64,000 nt of DNA, from assembly GCF_000315485.1 (NCBI RefSeq), contig NZ_JH992942.1, forward strand, positions 94,632 to 158,631. Reading direction: 5' to 3'. Positions within the stretch are counted from its first letter, which is position 1; each line of letters begins with the position of its first letter. Shown here one piece after another: positions 35,716 to 44,321 of the stretch. Made by a program: the position numbers and the translations under genes. Source of the DNA: Bacteroides oleiciplenus YIT 12058 (GTDB lineage Bacteria; Bacteroidota; Bacteroidia; Bacteroidales; Bacteroidaceae). The notes under the pieces are model-generated. The model searched no databases and was not told the origin of the DNA. It saw nothing but the letters and a program-made list of their open reading frames with translations.

Positions 35716-36735
35716 ATGAAAGAAATAGATTGGGCTAATCTGTCATTCGGATACATGAAGACAGATTATAATGTGAGAATTAATTTCCGCGAAGGTGCGT
35801 GGGGAGAACTTGAAATCAGCAGTAGCGAACAGGTCAATCTGCATATGGCAGCTACTTGTCTGCACTATGGTCAGGAAGCGTTCGAGGGCTTGAAAGCTTT
35901 CCGTGGAAAAGATGGTAAGGTGCGCATCTTCCGTTTGGAAGAGAATGCAGCTCGTTTGCAATCCACCTGTCGCGGTATTATGATGGCTGAATTGCCGACA
36001 GAACGTTTCAAGGAAGCTGTGCTGAAAGCAGTGAAGATGAACGAACGTTTCATTCCGCCTTACGAAAGCGGTGCATCCCTTTATATCCGTCCGTTACTGA
36101 TTGGGACAGGTGCACAGGTTGGTGTACGTCCGTCTAATGAATATATGTTCCTGATATTTGTAACTCCGGTAGGCCCGTACTTCAAGGGTGGTTTTGCTGC
36201 TACTCCTTATGTTATCACACGTAAGTATGACCGTGCTGCTCCGCTCGGAACGGGTATTTATAAGATTGGTGGTAACTATGCTGCCAGTTTGCGTGCCAGT
36301 CATGAAGCTCATGCGGCTGGTTATTCCGCAGAGTTCTATCTGGATGCAAAAGAAAAGAAATATATCGACGAATGTGGTGCTGCCAACTTCTTCGGAATTA
36401 AAGATAATACGTATATCACTCCTCTGTCTTCCTCCATCCTGCCTTCCATCACAAACAAGAGTTTGATGCAGTTGGCCGAAGACATGGGTATGAAGGTGGA
36501 ACGCCGTCCGGTTGCCGAAGAAGAACTTACGACTTTTGAGGAAGCCGGTGCTTGCGGAACAGCTGCCGTTATCAGTCCGATTGAACGCATTGATGACCCT
36601 GAAAATGGACATTCTTATGTGATAGCCAAAGATGGTAAACCGGGACCTATCTGCACAAAGTTGTACAACAAGCTGCGTGGTATCCAATATGGCGACGAAC
36701 CTGACACGCACGGCTGGGTAACCATTGTGGAATAA
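35716..36735 (+). CDS. ilvE: Branched-chain amino acid aminotransferase
   Basis: This 339-residue fold-type IV PLP enzyme has the class hallmark HYGQEAFEGLKAFRG near residue 53, the PLP lysine Lys183 in GIYKIGGNYAAS, and ECGAANFFGIK. It makes the last step of leucine, isoleucine and valine synthesis. Length and sequence fit the longer BCAT form found in Bacteroides. It lies 52 bp after xseB and only 3 bp before trmB. Confidence 0.94.
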   Translation: MKEIDWANLSFGYMKTDYNVRINFREGAWGELEISSSEQVNLHMAATCLHYGQEAFEGLKAFRGKDGKVRIFRLEENAARLQSTCRGIMMAELPTERFKEAVLKAVKMNERFIPPYESGASLYIRPLLIGTGAQVGVRPSNEYMFLIFVTPVGPYFKGGFAATPYVITRKYDRAAPLGTGIYKIGGNYAASLRASHEAHAAGYSAEFYLDAKEKKYIDECGAANFFGIKDNTYITPLSSSILPSITNKSLMQLAEDMGMKVERRPVAEEELTTFEEAGACGTAAVISPIERIDDPENGHSYVIAKDGKPGPICTKLYNKLRGIQYGDEPDTHGWVTIVE

Positions 36736-36738
36736 CGC

Positions 36739-37497
36739 ATGAGTAAAGGTAAGTTAGCGAAGTTTGCCGATATGGCAAGTTATCCGCATGTGTTCGAATA
36801 TCCTTATTCAGCAGTAGATAACGTGCCCTTTGAGATGAAAGGACAATGGAACGAGTCATTCTTTGGGAATGACCGTCCCATTGTTTTGGAATTAGGTTGC
36901 GGACGTGGTGAGTATACCGTAGGTCTGGGAAAGCTATTTCCCGAAAAGAACTTTATCGGAGTTGACATTAAAGGTGCCCGTATGTGGTCTGGTGCCACGG
37001 AGTCGATGCAGGCTGGCATGAAGAATGTTGCTTTTCTGCGTACGAACATCGAAATTATCGACCGTTTCTTTGCGGAGAATGAGGTAAGTGAAATATGGCT
37101 GACCTTCTCTGACCCGCAGATGAAGAAAGCAACCAAGCGTCTGACCTCCACTTATTTTATGGAGCGTTATCGCAAATTTCTGAAACCGGATGGTATCATC
37201 CATCTCAAGACAGATAGTAATTTTATGTTCACTTATACCCGCTACATGATTGAGGAGAATCACCTTCCGGTAGATGTAATGACAGAAGACCTGTATCACT
37301 CTGGCATGGCTGATGATATTCTCAGTATTAAGACTTATTATGAACAACAGTGGTTGGATCGCGGGCTGAACATCAAGTATATCAAGTTTCATCTGCCTGA
37401 AGAGGGCGAACTGCATGAACCCGATGTGGAAATAGAGTTAGATGAGTATCGCAGTTATAACCGCAGCAAGCGGAGTGGACTGCAAACTTCAAAATAA
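36739..37497 (+). CDS. trmB: tRNA (guanine-N7-)-methyltransferase
   Basis: The 252-residue protein has the SAM-binding motif [15 protein letters not shown] near residue 50, [12 protein letters not shown], and the TrmB motif [20 protein letters not shown]. It methylates guanine 46 of tRNA. It starts three bases after the ilvE stop, which suggests translational coupling. Confidence 0.94.
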   Translation: MSKGKLAKFADMASYPHVFEYPYSAVDNVPFEMKGQWNESFFGNDRPIVLELGCGRGEYTVGLGKLFPEKNFIGVDIKGARMWSGATESMQAGMKNVAFLRTNIEIIDRFFAENEVSEIWLTFSDPQMKKATKRLTSTYFMERYRKFLKPDGIIHLKTDSNFMFTYTRYMIEENHLPVDVMTEDLYHSGMADDILSIKTYYEQQWLDRGLNIKYIKFHLPEEGELHEPDVEIELDEYRSYNRSKRSGLQTSK

Positions 37498-37508
37498 CAA
37501 TTTTAATA

Positions 37509-38609
37509 ATGACACTTTATCCTAAACTGATTTTAGATGCACTGGCAACAGTGCGATATCCCGGCACAGGAAAGAACCTCGTAGAGGCGGAGATGGTTGC
37601 CGATAATTTACGTATTGACGGGATGAAGGTTAGTTTCTCTCTGATATTCGAGAAACCGACCGATCCTTTCATGAAATCTGTGGTAAAGGCGGCAGAAGCG
37701 GCTATTCACACGTATGTGTCTAAGGACATTGAAGTTTCCATCGCTACGGAGAGTAAGCAGGCTGCACGTCCCGAACCGGGCAAGTTGCTGCCGCAAGTGA
37801 AGAATATTATTGGAATTTCTTCCGGAAAAGGAGGTGTGGGTAAATCGACGGTATCTGCCAATCTTGCGGTGTCTTTGGCAAAGCTGGGTTACAAGGTTGG
37901 GCTGCTCGATGCTGATATTTTCGGTCCGTCTATGCCGAAGATGTTCCAGGTGGAAGATGCACGCCCCTATGCAGAGAATATAGGTGGTCGTGATTTGATT
38001 ATACCTGTTGAGAAATATGGCATTAAACTGCTCTCTATCGGTTTTTTTGTAGACCCTGACCAAGCAACTCTGTGGCGTGGCGGTATGGCAAGTAATGCCT
38101 TGAAGCAACTGATAGCGGATGCGAATTGGGGCGACCTCGATTATTTCCTTATCGACCTGCCTCCCGGTACAAGCGATATCCACCTGACAGTGGTTCAGAC
38201 GCTTGCCTTGACAGGGGTCATCGTAGTCAGTACTCCGCAAGCCGTAGCATTGGCCGATGCTCGTAAAGGTATCAATATGTTTGTCAATGAAAAGGTAAAT
38301 GTCCCTATTCTCGGTTTGGTAGAGAATATGGCTTGGTTTACGCCTGCCGAACTGCCGGAAAATAAATACTATATTTTCGGTAAAGAAGGTGCCAAGAAGC
38401 TGGCGGAGGAAATGAATGTACCTTTGCTGGGACAAATTCCTATTGTACAAAGCATCTGCGAAAGTGGCGACAAAGGTACACCGGTGGCGCTTGATGAGAA
38501 TACTGTGACAGGGCGTGCTTTCCTGCAATTAGCGGCAAGCATGGTTCGCCAGGTAGATAAACGGAATGTGGAAATGGCACCGACGGAAGTGGTGAAGATG
38601 CAGAAATAA
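37509..38609 (+). CDS. Mrp/NBP35-family ATPase, iron-sulfur carrier type
   Basis: This 366-residue protein has an N-terminal MIP18/DUF59-type domain (residues 1-85) and a deviant Walker A ATPase, SSGKGGVGKSTVSANLA, near residue 100, followed by GLLDADIFGPSMP and YFLIDLPPGTSDIHLTV. It belongs to the ApbC/Mrp group that carries Fe-S clusters. The usual CPxC pair after ENM is absent: here the text is ENMAWFTPAELPENKYYIFG. Cluster binding by that motif is therefore not possible as usual. It is the last gene of the run, followed by a strong terminator. Confidence 0.92.
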   Translation: MTLYPKLILDALATVRYPGTGKNLVEAEMVADNLRIDGMKVSFSLIFEKPTDPFMKSVVKAAEAAIHTYVSKDIEVSIATESKQAARPEPGKLLPQVKNIIGISSGKGGVGKSTVSANLAVSLAKLGYKVGLLDADIFGPSMPKMFQVEDARPYAENIGGRDLIIPVEKYGIKLLSIGFFVDPDQATLWRGGMASNALKQLIADANWGDLDYFLIDLPPGTSDIHLTVVQTLALTGVIVVSTPQAVALADARKGINMFVNEKVNVPILGLVENMAWFTPAELPENKYYIFGKEGAKKLAEEMNVPLLGQIPIVQSICESGDKGTPVALDENTVTGRAFLQLAASMVRQVDKRNVEMAPTEVVKMQK

Positions 38610-38634
38610 GAGTATCTTTTGCGATTAATAAAGA

Positions 38635-38673
38635 AAACAGTAGACTGAGAATTAGTGGCTCAATCTACTGTTT
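38635..38673. terminator. Strong bidirectional terminator
   Basis: AAACAGTAGACTGAG and CTCAATCTACTGTTT form a 15-bp stem with one mismatch, followed by a T-run. It lies between convergent genes ending at 38609 and 38692. Confidence 0.9.
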
Positions 38674-38691
38674 TTTTATTGGGGCATGTTT

Positions 38692-39891
38692 CTATAATAA
38701 TTCCGTTATAGCGTCCATAATTTCTTTGTCTGTTCTTTCGTTGCCATAACCTCTGATAACTTTTCTGATAATGTGATGTTCGTCCAGTATGAAGAAGAAG
38801 GGAGCAGCATTCCCTGTTTGATAGTCTTTGATTACTTGGTCGTTTGCATTCAGAATAGTGTAATTGAGTTTTTTATTATTTGCATAAACTTGAATGGAAT
38901 GTTCTTTTCGGCTCCAGCCTTCTATTGCTATAAGGTCGAAATCTTCATTACTGAATTTGCCTTTCAATTCTTTCAGGAAGGGAACGGCAGCCTGACAGGC
39001 ACCACAGCCTATTCCGGTAAAGTTGATTAGCAACACTTTGCTTTTTAAGTTGGCAAGTGATACCGGATTGCCATTGGAGTCATTTAAAGTCCATTCCGGC
39101 GCTAGTTGACCTGTAAGGTCGGGTATTGAATTAGGCTTCTGGTTACCATAGCGATATGGTTCAATAGTATATTCTTTTGGATAATAATCAGACATATTGA
39201 AATCTTGGATGGATAACCGGTTGAATTCTACGGTTGTGATAGTTTTAGCGGATATACTGTGCGACATCTCCCTCCGTGCTTTATAAGGTAGGTTGTTCGA
39301 TTTATGTATCCATATTTCATAGATTGAAGTGGGTTCGGTGTAAAAAGGTGTCTCCGGCATGTGATAGGCTTTACCGAAGAATTCCACTTGTGTATCCTCT
39401 TCAATAACCAATCTGAAAAAGTAATCGTCACCTTTATCCTGTAAGTCAACAGTTATATTATCCTTCGTTTGCAGAGCATATTTAATAATGTTTTTTGTAT
39501 AATTATAAAATGGTGGCTCCACTAATCTGAAAGGGAGTGGTCGGGCGGTAAAGTCGTCTTCTACAATTGCTTTGTCATCATCATATATCAATACTCTTTT
39601 GTTTCCATTATAGCAGAAGTCCATTTTATCCATGTCCTTCGTTTCGAAAGATGCATAACTTGCTCCAATGGTACTATCTTTCGGATTGTTATATTCATTG
39701 ATATAACGAGAATAAGTGAATATTGGAACTGTATCACCAGGTTGCCAGGATTCATTAAAACTCGTGTAGCTTGCTGACTCTACCTTTTCGAGGTTATTGA
39801 GTACTTTCTGTAGATACTCCTTTTTGTTTTCTTGGGCGTTGCCTGCGTTGATTGTGAATAAGAAGGATAATAGAACAAGTAGCTTTTTCAT
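38692..39891 (-). CDS. TlpA/thioredoxin-like periplasmic protein with N-terminal extension
   Basis: The 399-residue protein has a signal peptide ending near NAGNAQ. The first 250 residues are a Bacteroides-type extension of unknown fold with many beta-strands. The C-terminal part, from about residue 258, is thioredoxin-like with the redox pair CGAC in GIGCGACQAAVPFL. It may reduce or exchange disulfides in the envelope. It lies after the M56/BlaI genes on the same strand, separated by a large hairpin. Confidence 0.88.
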   Translation of the reverse strand: MKKLLVLLSFLFTINAGNAQENKKEYLQKVLNNLEKVESASYTSFNESWQPGDTVPIFTYSRYINEYNNPKDSTIGASYASFETKDMDKMDFCYNGNKRVLIYDDDKAIVEDDFTARPLPFRLVEPPFYNYTKNIIKYALQTKDNITVDLQDKGDDYFFRLVIEEDTQVEFFGKAYHMPETPFYTEPTSIYEIWIHKSNNLPYKARREMSHSISAKTITTVEFNRLSIQDFNMSDYYPKEYTIEPYRYGNQKPNSIPDLTGQLAPEWTLNDSNGNPVSLANLKSKVLLINFTGIGCGACQAAVPFLKELKGKFSNEDFDLIAIEGWSRKEHSIQVYANNKKLNYTILNANDQVIKDYQTGNAAPFFFILDEHHIIRKVIRGYGNERTDKEIMDAITELL

Positions 39892-39907
39892 GGTATAAGA
39901 ATTTAAT

Positions 39908-39970
39908 GATTATCTGCATCCTGCCCCTGATATCGGAATAAACGATCAGGGGTAGGACTTGCGGATAATC
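39908..39970. repeat. Large hairpin between the M56 and TlpA-like genes
   Basis: GATTATCTGCATCCTGCCCC and the right arm form a nearly continuous stem of about 27 bp with small bulges and a short loop around AATAAA. It lies upstream of the TlpA-like gene start at 39891 and downstream of the M56 stop at 40010. It may be a terminator, attenuator or mRNA stabiliser. No clear T-run follows it on the minus strand. Confidence 0.75.
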
Positions 39971-40009
39971 TATTGTGTAAGAGAGAATTTTTCTCTGATT
40001 ATGATTTCC

Positions 40010-42040
40010 TTATTGTAACTTGAATTCAATAGGGAATGTGTATCTCACATTGACAGCCTTTCCTCTCTGCATGCCCGGTTGCCATTTAGGCATGTTTGAA
40101 GTCACACGAATTGCTTCTGCGTCCAGTGAAGGGTCTACACTTTTACTTATTTTCGGATTTGTAACGTTGCCATTTGAGTCGATGATAACTTGTACAATTA
40201 CTTGTCCTTGTGCTCCTGCTTTTTGTGCCGCTACCGGATATTTAATGTTTTTGGACAGATACCGCATCAGTCCTTCCATACCACCGGCAAATGAAGGCAT
40301 TTGTTCTACGACTTCAAAAACCACATCTTCTTCTACTGGTGATTTTTCCTGGCTTGCATAACCTACTACGACTATTGACTCATCAATCTTCGGTACAGGT
40401 TTGAATTCTTCCTTCTTTTCATCATTTAAGCGGAACATAACAGGAACGGTATATTTCACCCGTACAGGCTTACCTCCCTGTGTACCGGGTTTCCAATGTG
40501 GCATTGCACTGATAACGCGCACTGCTTCACCGTCCAATTCAGGGTCTACTCCACGGAGAATTCCTATGTTGGAGATGCTTCCATCCGTATTTACAATAAA
40601 TTGTACAGTAACGCGTCCTTGTGTACCATTCTTCTGTGCATTCACCGGATATCTGATGTTTTTCGATAAGAATTGCATCATTCCTGACATTCCGCCATCC
40701 GGAAATTCAGGCATTTGTTCTACTACTTCAAATACAGGATTATCCGGATCATTGGCAGGCGGATTTTGCCATTCCCTATCCATGACAATCTTCATGTTGG
40801 AGTTGCTTTCTTGGTCGACAGTGACGGGTACTCCCATCATTTTTCCATCTTTTTTCCAAATTATCACCATTTTTGCGTTTTCGAATGCTTTGAAAGAAAA
40901 GTTACCGTTCTTTCCCGTGACATACGATTGATCTTTTGGTAGTTTGTGGCTACCATTAATGAGGAATTCAGCACCTTCCACTGCTTTTCCGTCTTTATCC
41001 ACTACTACTCCTTTGTAAGTCACAAGCTTGTCTTTATCCTGTTGCGGTGTCGGTGTTTCCAGCGGTGCCGTTTCAGTAGCAACTTCCATATCCGGCGCCG
41101 TTGTATCCGGCGTCAGATTATCTTCCACAGCCTCTATGACATCTCTGGCAACTTCTTTCGTGGTGCGTGCCACGGCTTCGATGTTGCTGATAATCATAAG
41201 TAAGGCTGCCAAGGGGAGAAACATAAGATACTTAGTTCTCCCTATTTCTCGGGTTCTCTTTTTGTTCATCATTTTGATGCGTTTTTTTAAGGGTAATACA
41301 TTAAAACTGTTATAGATAGTTGCTGCAGCCTTATGATGGGATAATCCTAACAGATGATACTGATAGGCTTTAGAATCATGCCCGGTTTCCAATACACGGT
41401 TGTCCGCCAGATATTCCAGATTGGTGCGGATTTCCCGTTTCATGAGCCAGGCAAAGGGATTGAACCAGCAGAATACGCATACGCTTTCACTGACAAGTAC
41501 ATCAATGGAATGCCATTGATTGGCATGGGTTTGCTCGTGAATTAATATTTCGCTTAGTTCATCTTTGGTGTGCGAATCCGGATGAATGAATATCCAGTGA
41601 AAGAAAGAAAAAGGTCCGCCCGCTTGTTTGAGCAGATGTACATTGGTATTTTCAATTCGTGTTTTCCGACAGCGGAAAGCCAGCCGGATAATACCTGCAA
41701 GTTGTATGAGGAGGCGGATAGCTAACAAGGCTACTCCTCCCCAATAGATGAAACCCGCCGTTTGGAGCAAAAGCGTTTTCCAGTCGAAAGTGGCTTGTTC
41801 CGGTGTAAAGGTGAGTTCCGGTAAAACGATGTCGGCATACAAATCTGCCATTGCTACCATGGGCTCCTGCTCTGTAATCCATGCCTGTATATTCAGTAGC
41901 GGATAGACGGCAGATACGGCAAAGAAGCAGAGTAATGCTACCCTGCGCCACGTGAAGAACGTGTCTTTATAGAAAAACAGCCGGTAGAACGCATAAAACA
42001 GCGCAATGGCTACGTTGATTTTTAGAAAATAGGCCAACAT
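40010..42040 (-). CDS. BlaR1/MecR1-type M56 metallopeptidase with two TonB C-terminal domains
   Basis: The 676-residue protein has four membrane segments in residues 1-300, with the zinc peptidase motif HEQTH (168-172) in the cytoplasmic loop and FNPFAWLMKREIR after it. After the last helix (about residue 275) come an acidic/proline linker, a carboxypeptidase-regulatory-like domain (VTYKGVVVDKDGKAVEGAEF, about 345-415), and two tandem TonB-like C-terminal domains starting FEVVEQMPEFPDGG and FEVVEQMPSFAGG. M56 proteins sense a signal and cleave a BlaI-type repressor, whose gene lies just upstream. The double TonB-like tail should be in the periplasm. The signal is unknown. Confidence 0.9.
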   Translation of the reverse strand: MLAYFLKINVAIALFYAFYRLFFYKDTFFTWRRVALLCFFAVSAVYPLLNIQAWITEQEPMVAMADLYADIVLPELTFTPEQATFDWKTLLLQTAGFIYWGGVALLAIRLLIQLAGIIRLAFRCRKTRIENTNVHLLKQAGGPFSFFHWIFIHPDSHTKDELSEILIHEQTHANQWHSIDVLVSESVCVFCWFNPFAWLMKREIRTNLEYLADNRVLETGHDSKAYQYHLLGLSHHKAAATIYNSFNVLPLKKRIKMMNKKRTREIGRTKYLMFLPLAALLMIISNIEAVARTTKEVARDVIEAVEDNLTPDTTAPDMEVATETAPLETPTPQQDKDKLVTYKGVVVDKDGKAVEGAEFLINGSHKLPKDQSYVTGKNGNFSFKAFENAKMVIIWKKDGKMMGVPVTVDQESNSNMKIVMDREWQNPPANDPDNPVFEVVEQMPEFPDGGMSGMMQFLSKNIRYPVNAQKNGTQGRVTVQFIVNTDGSISNIGILRGVDPELDGEAVRVISAMPHWKPGTQGGKPVRVKYTVPVMFRLNDEKKEEFKPVPKIDESIVVVGYASQEKSPVEEDVVFEVVEQMPSFAGGMEGLMRYLSKNIKYPVAAQKAGAQGQVIVQVIIDSNGNVTNPKISKSVDPSLDAEAIRVTSNMPKWQPGMQRGKAVNVRYTFPIEFKLQ

Positions 42041-42136
42041 ATCAATTTATAATTTATGAATTATGTATTTCTTGATTTATGAAAAGTTCCCCCTTATTTC
42101 GGATGATATAAATCATAAATCAAAAATCATAAATCT

Positions 42137-42499
42137 TCATTCTTTTCCTTTTTCAATCATATCAATTATATCTTTCAGGTCATTGGTCGAAATTTTTTGC
42201 TCTTTGGCAAAGAAAGAAACCATTTCCTTGTATGAATTCTCAAAATAGTTATGCACGAAGCCACTCATGAAAGTACGTTTGTACTCGCTTTCACGAATGG
42301 CAGGCGTGTATTGATACGTATTTCCTACACGGGCGGCTGTGACATACTTTTTGCGTTCTAGGTTTTTAACGATGGACGCTACTGTTGTGTAAGGAGGTGC
42401 CGGTTTGGGATATTTGGCAACAATGTCTTTTACGAAGCAACTACCCAGTTCCCAGATGTAGATCATTACTTCTTCTTCTTGTATTGTTAATTTTTCCAT
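42137..42499 (-). CDS. BlaI/MecI/CopY-family repressor
   Basis: This 120-residue winged-helix protein has the family pattern LTIQEEEVMIYIWELGSCFV, PYTTVASIVKNLERKKYV and YQYTPAIRESEYK. It likely represses itself and the M56 gene 96 bp downstream until cleaved. Length is normal. Confidence 0.93.
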   Translation of the reverse strand: MEKLTIQEEEVMIYIWELGSCFVKDIVAKYPKPAPPYTTVASIVKNLERKKYVTAARVGNTYQYTPAIRESEYKRTFMSGFVHNYFENSYKEMVSFFAKEQKISTNDLKDIIDMIEKGKE

Positions 42500-42622
42500 G
42501 GAAATAAAGTATTAAAATGAATTCAATGCAAAGCTACGAAAAGTTCGTAATAAAGCAACGGGCAGTGAGTTAATTAATCTAAACTATTGCAGCGTATGTG
42601 ACATTTATTCCCACAGTGATGT

Positions 42623-42630
42623 ATTTTTGT
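42623..42630 (+). promoter_or_regulatory. Probable -7 box of the GH109-type gene
   Basis: TATTTTTG fits TAnnTTTG and lies 52 bp before the ATG at 42683, in the divergent gap with the BlaI gene. Confidence 0.5.
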
Positions 42631-42682
42631 AGTCCTATATATTGTAATACAATACAAACTTAATACTTTAAATTTAATAGTT

Positions 42683-44233
42683 ATGAGGATTTTGAAATCA
42701 TTGTTATTGGGTATGTGTGTCGCTTTGTGTGCATGCACTTCTCAGAATTCTACTGTGCAGACTAATGATAAGGGAACTCAGTGGGAGTGGAAGAATGGAA
42801 CCATTGTAGTGAAAACTCCTGAGCGTCCGGCTGGGCAGCAAAGTGTAATCGGGCTGACTGCTCCGAAGATGGAAGTAGTTCGTGTAGGGTTTGTTGGTTT
42901 GGGTATGCGTGGTCCCGGAGCTGTGGAACGCTTCACTCACATCCCCGGTACGCAGATTGTGGCCCTTTGCGATTATGAGCAATCGCGTGCTGAGAACTGC
43001 CAGAAATATCTGGAGAAAGCATCCTTGCCTAAAGCCGCCGTTTATTCCGGAGAAAAAGGATATGAAGAACTTTGCAAACGTGATGATATAGATCTTGTTT
43101 ATATTGCTACCGATTGGCTGCATCACTTTCCCGTAGCTATGTGTGCTATGGAAAATGGAAAGCATGTGGCAATAGAGGTGCCCTCTGCCATGAATCTTCA
43201 GGAGTGCTGGGACTTGATTAATATGAGCGAAAAGACCCGCAAGCACTGCATGATACTGGAAAACTGTTGCTATGACTGGTTTGAAATGAATACGCTGAAT
43301 ATGGCCCAGCAAGGCGTATTTGGTGAAATTATCCGCGGACAGGGGGCTTATATCCACGAACTGAGCCCGTTTTGGGATCATTACTGGAAAGATGGTGAGA
43401 ACGATAAGTTGGGATGGCGTTTGGATTACAACAAGAAGCACCGTGGGGATGTATATGCTACGCATGGTCTTGGTCCTGTGGCACAAGCGTTTGATATTCA
43501 TCGTGGCGACCGTATGGTGACTCTGGTGGCTATGGATACGAAGTCCGTTGTAGGTAAAGATTTGGTAGAAAAGAGAACCGGAGAGGCATGCGATAATTTT
43601 CGCAACGGTGACCATACTACTACCCTGATCCGTACTGCAAATGGAAAAGTAATTGAGATACAGCATAATGTGATGACGCCGCAGCCCTATAACCGTTTGT
43701 ATCAACTAACCGGTACCAAAGGGTTTGCAAATAAGTATCCGATTGAGGGATATGCCCTTGATTCCAAACAACTGGCTGCTTCGGGCGTAGAACCGCAAGT
43801 TGACAATCTGAATACGCATAGTTTCCTGCCGAAGGAAGAGATGCAGGCGCTTGTAGATAAATTCCAGCATCCGATATTAAAGAAATACGGTGAGATGGCT
43901 AAAGAAGTAGGAGGTCATGGAGGTATGGACTTTATTATGGATAGCCGATTGGTGTATTGTTTGCAGAATGGCTTGCCTTTAGATTTGGATGTGTATGACC
44001 TAGCTGAATGGTGCTGTCTGGCCGAACTGGGTGAGCTTTCTATGGATAACAATTGTGCCGCTGTAGAGTTTCCTGACTTTACCCGTGGCGAATGGAATGT
44101 TGTGAAAGGCTATAAGTTTGCCTATGCAAGTCCCGAAGAAGAAAAAGAGACTATGGACAAAGCTAAGGCAATTACAAGTAAATTGAAGGAACAGGGAGCC
44201 AAAGAGTGGCAAGTGGAACTGGATAAGAAATAA
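42683..44233 (+). CDS. GH109-type alpha-N-acetylgalactosaminidase-like Gfo/Idh/MocA lipoprotein
   Basis: The 516-residue protein has lipobox Cys18 (VALCAC). An NAD-binding Rossmann motif, VGFVGLGMRGPGAV, starts near residue 73, followed by YIATDWLHHFP, GKHVAIEVPSA and the GH109-type region GAYIHELSPFWDHYW and GDVYATHGLGPVAQ with the conserved His. GH109 enzymes cleave alpha-linked N-acetylgalactosamine by a redox mechanism that keeps NAD. The family also contains plain dehydrogenases, but the catalytic segments and the exported location favour a glycosidase. A terminator hairpin follows. Confidence 0.87.
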   Translation: MRILKSLLLGMCVALCACTSQNSTVQTNDKGTQWEWKNGTIVVKTPERPAGQQSVIGLTAPKMEVVRVGFVGLGMRGPGAVERFTHIPGTQIVALCDYEQSRAENCQKYLEKASLPKAAVYSGEKGYEELCKRDDIDLVYIATDWLHHFPVAMCAMENGKHVAIEVPSAMNLQECWDLINMSEKTRKHCMILENCCYDWFEMNTLNMAQQGVFGEIIRGQGAYIHELSPFWDHYWKDGENDKLGWRLDYNKKHRGDVYATHGLGPVAQAFDIHRGDRMVTLVAMDTKSVVGKDLVEKRTGEACDNFRNGDHTTTLIRTANGKVIEIQHNVMTPQPYNRLYQLTGTKGFANKYPIEGYALDSKQLAASGVEPQVDNLNTHSFLPKEEMQALVDKFQHPILKKYGEMAKEVGGHGGMDFIMDSRLVYCLQNGLPLDLDVYDLAEWCCLAELGELSMDNNCAAVEFPDFTRGEWNVVKGYKFAYASPEEEKETMDKAKAITSKLKEQGAKEWQVELDKK

Positions 44234-44243
44234 GCTAAATGCA

Positions 44244-44277
44244 ACTGCCCATCATTTCCACGAAAATGATGGGCAGT
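44244..44277. terminator. Bidirectional terminator
   Basis: ACTGCCCATCATTT and AAATGATGGGCAGT form a perfect 14-bp stem followed by GTTTGTTTT. It lies between convergent genes ending at 44233 and 44322. Confidence 0.88.
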
Positions 44278-44321
44278 GTTTGTTTTATCAACTTCACCTT
44301 GTGCAGGTTTACTCTCTTTTC

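Noticed and set aside
37608..38528. 306-codon minus-strand frame inside the Mrp-type gene
   Set aside because: Long but antisense to a conserved ATPase with intact Walker motifs; Cys/His/Arg-rich composition is typical of a shadow frame.
40010..42499. Beta-lactam resistance locus
   Set aside because: A BlaI/M56 pair is present but no beta-lactamase or PBP2a gene is near; such pairs in Bacteroides are not specific to antibiotics.
42704..43705. 333-codon minus-strand frame inside the GH109-type gene
   Set aside because: Antisense to a well-conserved lipoprotein enzyme; no start signal or homology.
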